From CAVQCX01 sp050050175 (lineage in GTDB: Bacteria; Pseudomonadota; Gammaproteobacteria; Chromatiales; Chromatiaceae), in NCBI GenBank assembly GCA_050050175.1, contig JASFUT010000163.1, positions 1 to 7,344 on the forward strand: a stretch of DNA of 7,344 nucleotides, read 5' to 3'. Both the position numbers and the translations under genes were made by a program. Positions within the stretch are counted from its first letter, which is position 1. Every line of letters begins with the position of its first letter. The notes below the pieces were generated by a model, which had not been told where the DNA came from, did not search any database, and saw nothing but the letters and a program-made list of their open reading frames with translations. This document shows, one piece after another, positions 5,126-7,344 of this stretch.

Positions 5126-6208
5126 TCAGCCGTGGCGGCGCTCGAAGTCGGCCATGAACCCGACCAGGGCGCGCACCCCCTCCTCGGGCATGGCGTTGTA
5201 GATGCTGGCGCGCATACCGCCCACCGAGCGGTGTCCCTTCAGCGTCTCGAGCCCGGCCTCCGAGGCCTCCTTCAGGAAGGTGGCATCCAGATCGGGGTCG
5301 TCCAGTACGAAGGGCACATTCATCCAGGAACGGCAGGGGGGGTCCACGGGATTGGAGTAGAACGGGGACCCGTCGATGGCGTCGTACAGCATCCGGGCCT
5401 TGCGCTCGTTGATCTCACCCATGGCCGCGAGCCCGCCCCGGGCCTTGAGCCACTGGAAGACGAGACCTGCCAGGTACCAGGCATAGGTGGGCGGGGTGTT
5501 GTACATCGACCCCGCCTCGGCATGGGTCGCGTAGCTCAGCATCACGGGGGTGCCTTCCATCGGCTCGCCGATCAGGTCCTCCCGGATGATCACCACGGTG
5601 AGCCCGGCCGGCCCGATGTTCTTCTGGGCGCCGGCATAGATGATGCCGTAGCGCGCGACGTCCACCGGCCGCGACAGGATGGTCGACGACATGTCGGCCA
5701 CCAGAGGCACGCCTCCGGTCTGCGGCACATAGGGGAACTCCACGCCCTGGATGGTCTCGTTGGGCGTGTAGTGCACGTAAGCCGCCTCGCTGCCGAGGTC
5801 GAGCTCGTCCTCCCTCGGCACGGTGGTGAACCGCGACCCCTCGGTGGAGCCCGCCAGGTTGACGGAGCAGAAACGCCGTGCCTCGGCGATCGCCTTCTTC
5901 GACCAGGAGCCCGTATTGAGGTAATCCGCCTGCGGCTTCTCGCGGGTCAGGTTCATCGGGACCATGGCGAACTGGCTCGACGCCCCGCCCTGCAGGAACA
6001 GCACCTTGTAGCCGTCGGGCACGTCCAGCAGATCACGCAGATCCGCCTCGGCGCGCTCGGCGATGGACATGAACGCCTTGCCCCTGTGGCTCATCTCCAT
6101 GACCGACATGCCGGCCCCGTTCCATTCGAGCATCTCCTGCCGGGCCTGCTCGAGGACCTCGGCGGGCAACGCGGCCGGACCGGCGCTGAAGTTGTACACG
6201 CGTGCCAT
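5126..6208 (-). CDS. serC: Phosphoserine aminotransferase
   Basis: SerC transfers an amino group from glutamate to 3-phosphohydroxypyruvate to give phosphoserine. In gammaproteobacteria it also acts on 3-hydroxy-4-phosphohydroxy-2-oxobutanoate in vitamin B6 synthesis. The 360-residue length is standard. Visible features are the opening YNFSAGPAALP (5-15), HRGKAF with His41-Arg42 (substrate phosphate and carboxylate contacts in E. coli), FLQGGASSQF (71-80), Trp102 stacking on the cofactor ring, ADMSS (171-175), and the PLP-binding Lys196 in GAQKNIGPAG. The C-terminal GLKGHRSVGGMRAS-type block is present as LKGHRSVGGMRASIYNAM. The ATG has a good ribosome-binding site, AAGGTGAG (6215-6222), six bases upstream. 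The gene follows gyrA by 89 bp, the usual gammaproteobacterial arrangement, and precedes serA, whose product supplies its substrate. No internal defect was seen. Confidence 0.97.
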   Translation of the reverse strand: MARVYNFSAGPAALPAEVLEQARQEMLEWNGAGMSVMEMSHRGKAFMSIAERAEADLRDLLDVPDGYKVLFLQGGASSQFAMVPMNLTREKPQADYLNTGSWSKKAIAEARRFCSVNLAGSTEGSRFTTVPREDELDLGSEAAYVHYTPNETIQGVEFPYVPQTGGVPLVADMSSTILSRPVDVARYGIIYAGAQKNIGPAGLTVVIIREDLIGEPMEGTPVMLSYATHAEAGSMYNTPPTYAWYLAGLVFQWLKARGGLAAMGEINERKARMLYDAIDGSPFYSNPVDPPCRSWMNVPFVLDDPDLDATFLKEASEAGLETLKGHRSVGGMRASIYNAMPEEGVRALVGFMADFERRHG

Positions 6209-6297
6209 AGTCAGCTCACCTTCTGAAATCTCGCGAAAGAACCGGGCCTAGGGGCAATCCCCGCGACGGCACCCTCGATGCGGTCATGGGACCCGGG

Positions 6298-7344
6298 TCA
6301 GGCCTCCGGCGGAGGAACGGTCTCCCCGGAGTCGTCCTCCAGCGCCTCGATGCGGTCCACCCCGGCCAGCCTCTCCTCACCGCCCAGGCTGATGAGCTTC
6401 ACCCCCTGGGTGTTTCGGCTCATCACCGAGACGTCAGCCACCCGCGTGCGCACCAGAACGCCACGGTTGGTGATAAGCATGATCTCGTCGTCGTCGTCCA
6501 CCAGCACCGCGCCCACCACGGCGCCGTTGCGCTCACTGGTTTGAATGGATATCACGCCCATGCCGCCGCGCCCGTGGACCGGGTAGTCATCGACCCGGCT
6601 GCGCTTTCCGTAACCCTTCTCCGTCGCCGTGAGCACGCACCCCCGGTCCGCCACGATCAGCGAGATGACCTTTCCTCCCTCCGTCATGCGTATGCCGCGC
6701 ACGCCGCAGGCGGTGCGGCCCATCGGGCGCACACGGGCCTCGTTGAACCGCACTGCCTTGCCGGCGTCGGTGAACAGCATGATGTCCTGCTCGCCGTCGG
6801 TGATCGCCACGCCGATCAGCCAGTCGTCCTCGCGCAGGTCCACCGCGATGATCCCGGAGGCGCGGGGGCGGGAGAAGGCCTCCAGGGGCGTCTTCTTGAC
6901 GATACCCGAGCTGGTGGCCATGAACACGTACTGATCCGCCGGGAAGTCCCTGACCGGAAGCACGGCGTTGATGCGCTCGCCCTGCTCCAGGGGCAGCAGG
7001 TTGACCATCGGGCGGCCCCGCGCCGCGCGACCGGCCTGGGGAAGCTGGTAGACCTTGAGCCAGTACACCTTGCCGTGACTCGAGAAGCACAGCAGGGTGT
7101 CGTGGGTATTGGCCACGAACAGCTTGTCGATGAAGTCGTCTTCCCGGGTCGCCGCCGCCGCCTTGCCCTTGCCGCCGCGCCGCTGGGCCTGGTAGACGGT
7201 GAGCGGCTGCGCCTTGGCATATCCGGCGTGGGACAGGGTGACCACCACGTCCTCCTCGGTGATCAGGTCCTCCAGCGTGAGGTCGAGCCGGTCGGTGAGG
7301 ATCTCGGTGCGTCGCTCGTCGCCGAACTGCTCGCGAATCTCGAG
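6298..7344 (-). CDS. gyrA: DNA gyrase subunit A, C-terminal part
   Basis: Only the last 348 codons are in the window; the 5' portion, including the catalytic tyrosine domain, lies beyond the right edge. Gyrase introduces negative supercoils with ATP as an A2B2 complex. The fragment starts in the coiled-coil/tower end (REQFGDERRTEI, matching E. coli), and then enters the C-terminal DNA-wrapping beta-pinwheel. The GyrA box QRRGGKG, required for supercoiling, is intact (codons at 7165-7185). The recurring blade pattern is clear: FVANTHDTLLCFSSHGKVY, FMATSSGIVKKT, MLFTDAGKAVRF, LTATEKGYGKRS and MLITNRGVLVRT. The box distinguishes it from ParC. The C-terminal tail is short (EALEDDSGETVPPPEA) compared with the long acidic tail of E. 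coli GyrA. A perfect 10-bp palindrome, GACCCGGGTC, overlaps the stop codon (6290-6299). No T-tract terminator was seen before serC, so readthrough into serC is plausible. Confidence 0.97.
   Translation of the reverse strand, partial: LEIREQFGDERRTEILTDRLDLTLEDLITEEDVVVTLSHAGYAKAQPLTVYQAQRRGGKGKAAAATREDDFIDKLFVANTHDTLLCFSSHGKVYWLKVYQLPQAGRAARGRPMVNLLPLEQGERINAVLPVRDFPADQYVFMATSSGIVKKTPLEAFSRPRASGIIAVDLREDDWLIGVAITDGEQDIMLFTDAGKAVRFNEARVRPMGRTACGVRGIRMTEGGKVISLIVADRGCVLTATEKGYGKRSRVDDYPVHGRGGMGVISIQTSERNGAVVGAVLVDDDDEIMLITNRGVLVRTRVADVSVMSRNTQGVKLISLGGEERLAGVDRIEALEDDSGETVPPPEA

Noticed and set aside
5132..6226. 364-codon plus-strand open frame antisense to serC
   Set aside because: It covers serC almost exactly in an antisense frame and has shadow-type composition, while serC itself is complete with all catalytic residues.
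1..7344. Mobile element, defence system, CRISPR array or other novel system
   Set aside because: All long minus-strand frames are recognised housekeeping genes with short spacers. No transposase, integrase, regular repeat-spacer array, tRNA attachment site or unknown gene cluster is visible.

Overview
The window reads as an ordinary, fully coding, GC-rich chromosomal segment, most likely from a gammaproteobacterium. Seven complete or partial core-metabolism genes plus the tail of gyrA all lie on the minus strand. In transcription order (right to left) they are gyrA (3' end only), serC, a serA-type 3-phosphoglycerate dehydrogenase gene, pheA, a ribB gene fused to a degenerate ribA-like domain (RibBX type), ribH, nusB and thiL (5' end only). 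The taxonomic guess rests on protein similarity recalled from memory (the GyrA C-terminal domain, the P-protein and NusB all read like E. coli and Pseudomonas proteins) and on gene order. gyrA-serC-pheA and ribB-ribH-nusB-thiL are both familiar gammaproteobacterial blocks. High GC and the RibBX type would fit a Chromatiales/Ectothiorhodospiraceae-like lineage, but this is a weak inference.

Right part (about 2702-7344): the GyrA C-terminal DNA-wrapping domain is followed by serC, serA and pheA with spacers of 73-89 bp. serA and serC supply the first two enzymes of serine synthesis side by side, and SerC also serves vitamin B6 synthesis. pheA encodes the bifunctional chorismate mutase-prephenate dehydratase of phenylalanine synthesis. 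The serA leader carries three copies of a pyrimidine-rich 7-bp tandem repeat and has no recognisable Shine-Dalgarno sequence.

Centre (2556-2701): a 146-bp spacer joins the amino-acid block to the riboflavin block. It holds a GC-rich bulged hairpin, an extended -10 promoter candidate reading into ribBX, and a short motif resembling a widely dispersed intergenic repeat. The usual downstream partners of pheA (hisC, tyrA, aroA) and the usual upstream partners of ribB (ribD, ribE) are not present here, so this looks like a junction of two conserved clusters.

Left part (1-2555): ribBX makes 3,4-dihydroxy-2-butanone 4-phosphate, which RibH (lumazine synthase) consumes directly. nusB (antitermination) and thiL (thiamine phosphate kinase) follow. 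ribH and nusB are normally almost contiguous but are separated here by 283 bp holding no recognisable gene, only a weak 57-codon open frame and small repeats.

I saw no tRNA or rRNA, insertion sequence, CRISPR array, phage gene, toxin-antitoxin pair or defence system, and no convincing novel system. The items worth a second look are the degenerate RibA-like domain, the heptamer repeat before serA, the cluster junction, and the enlarged ribH-nusB spacer.
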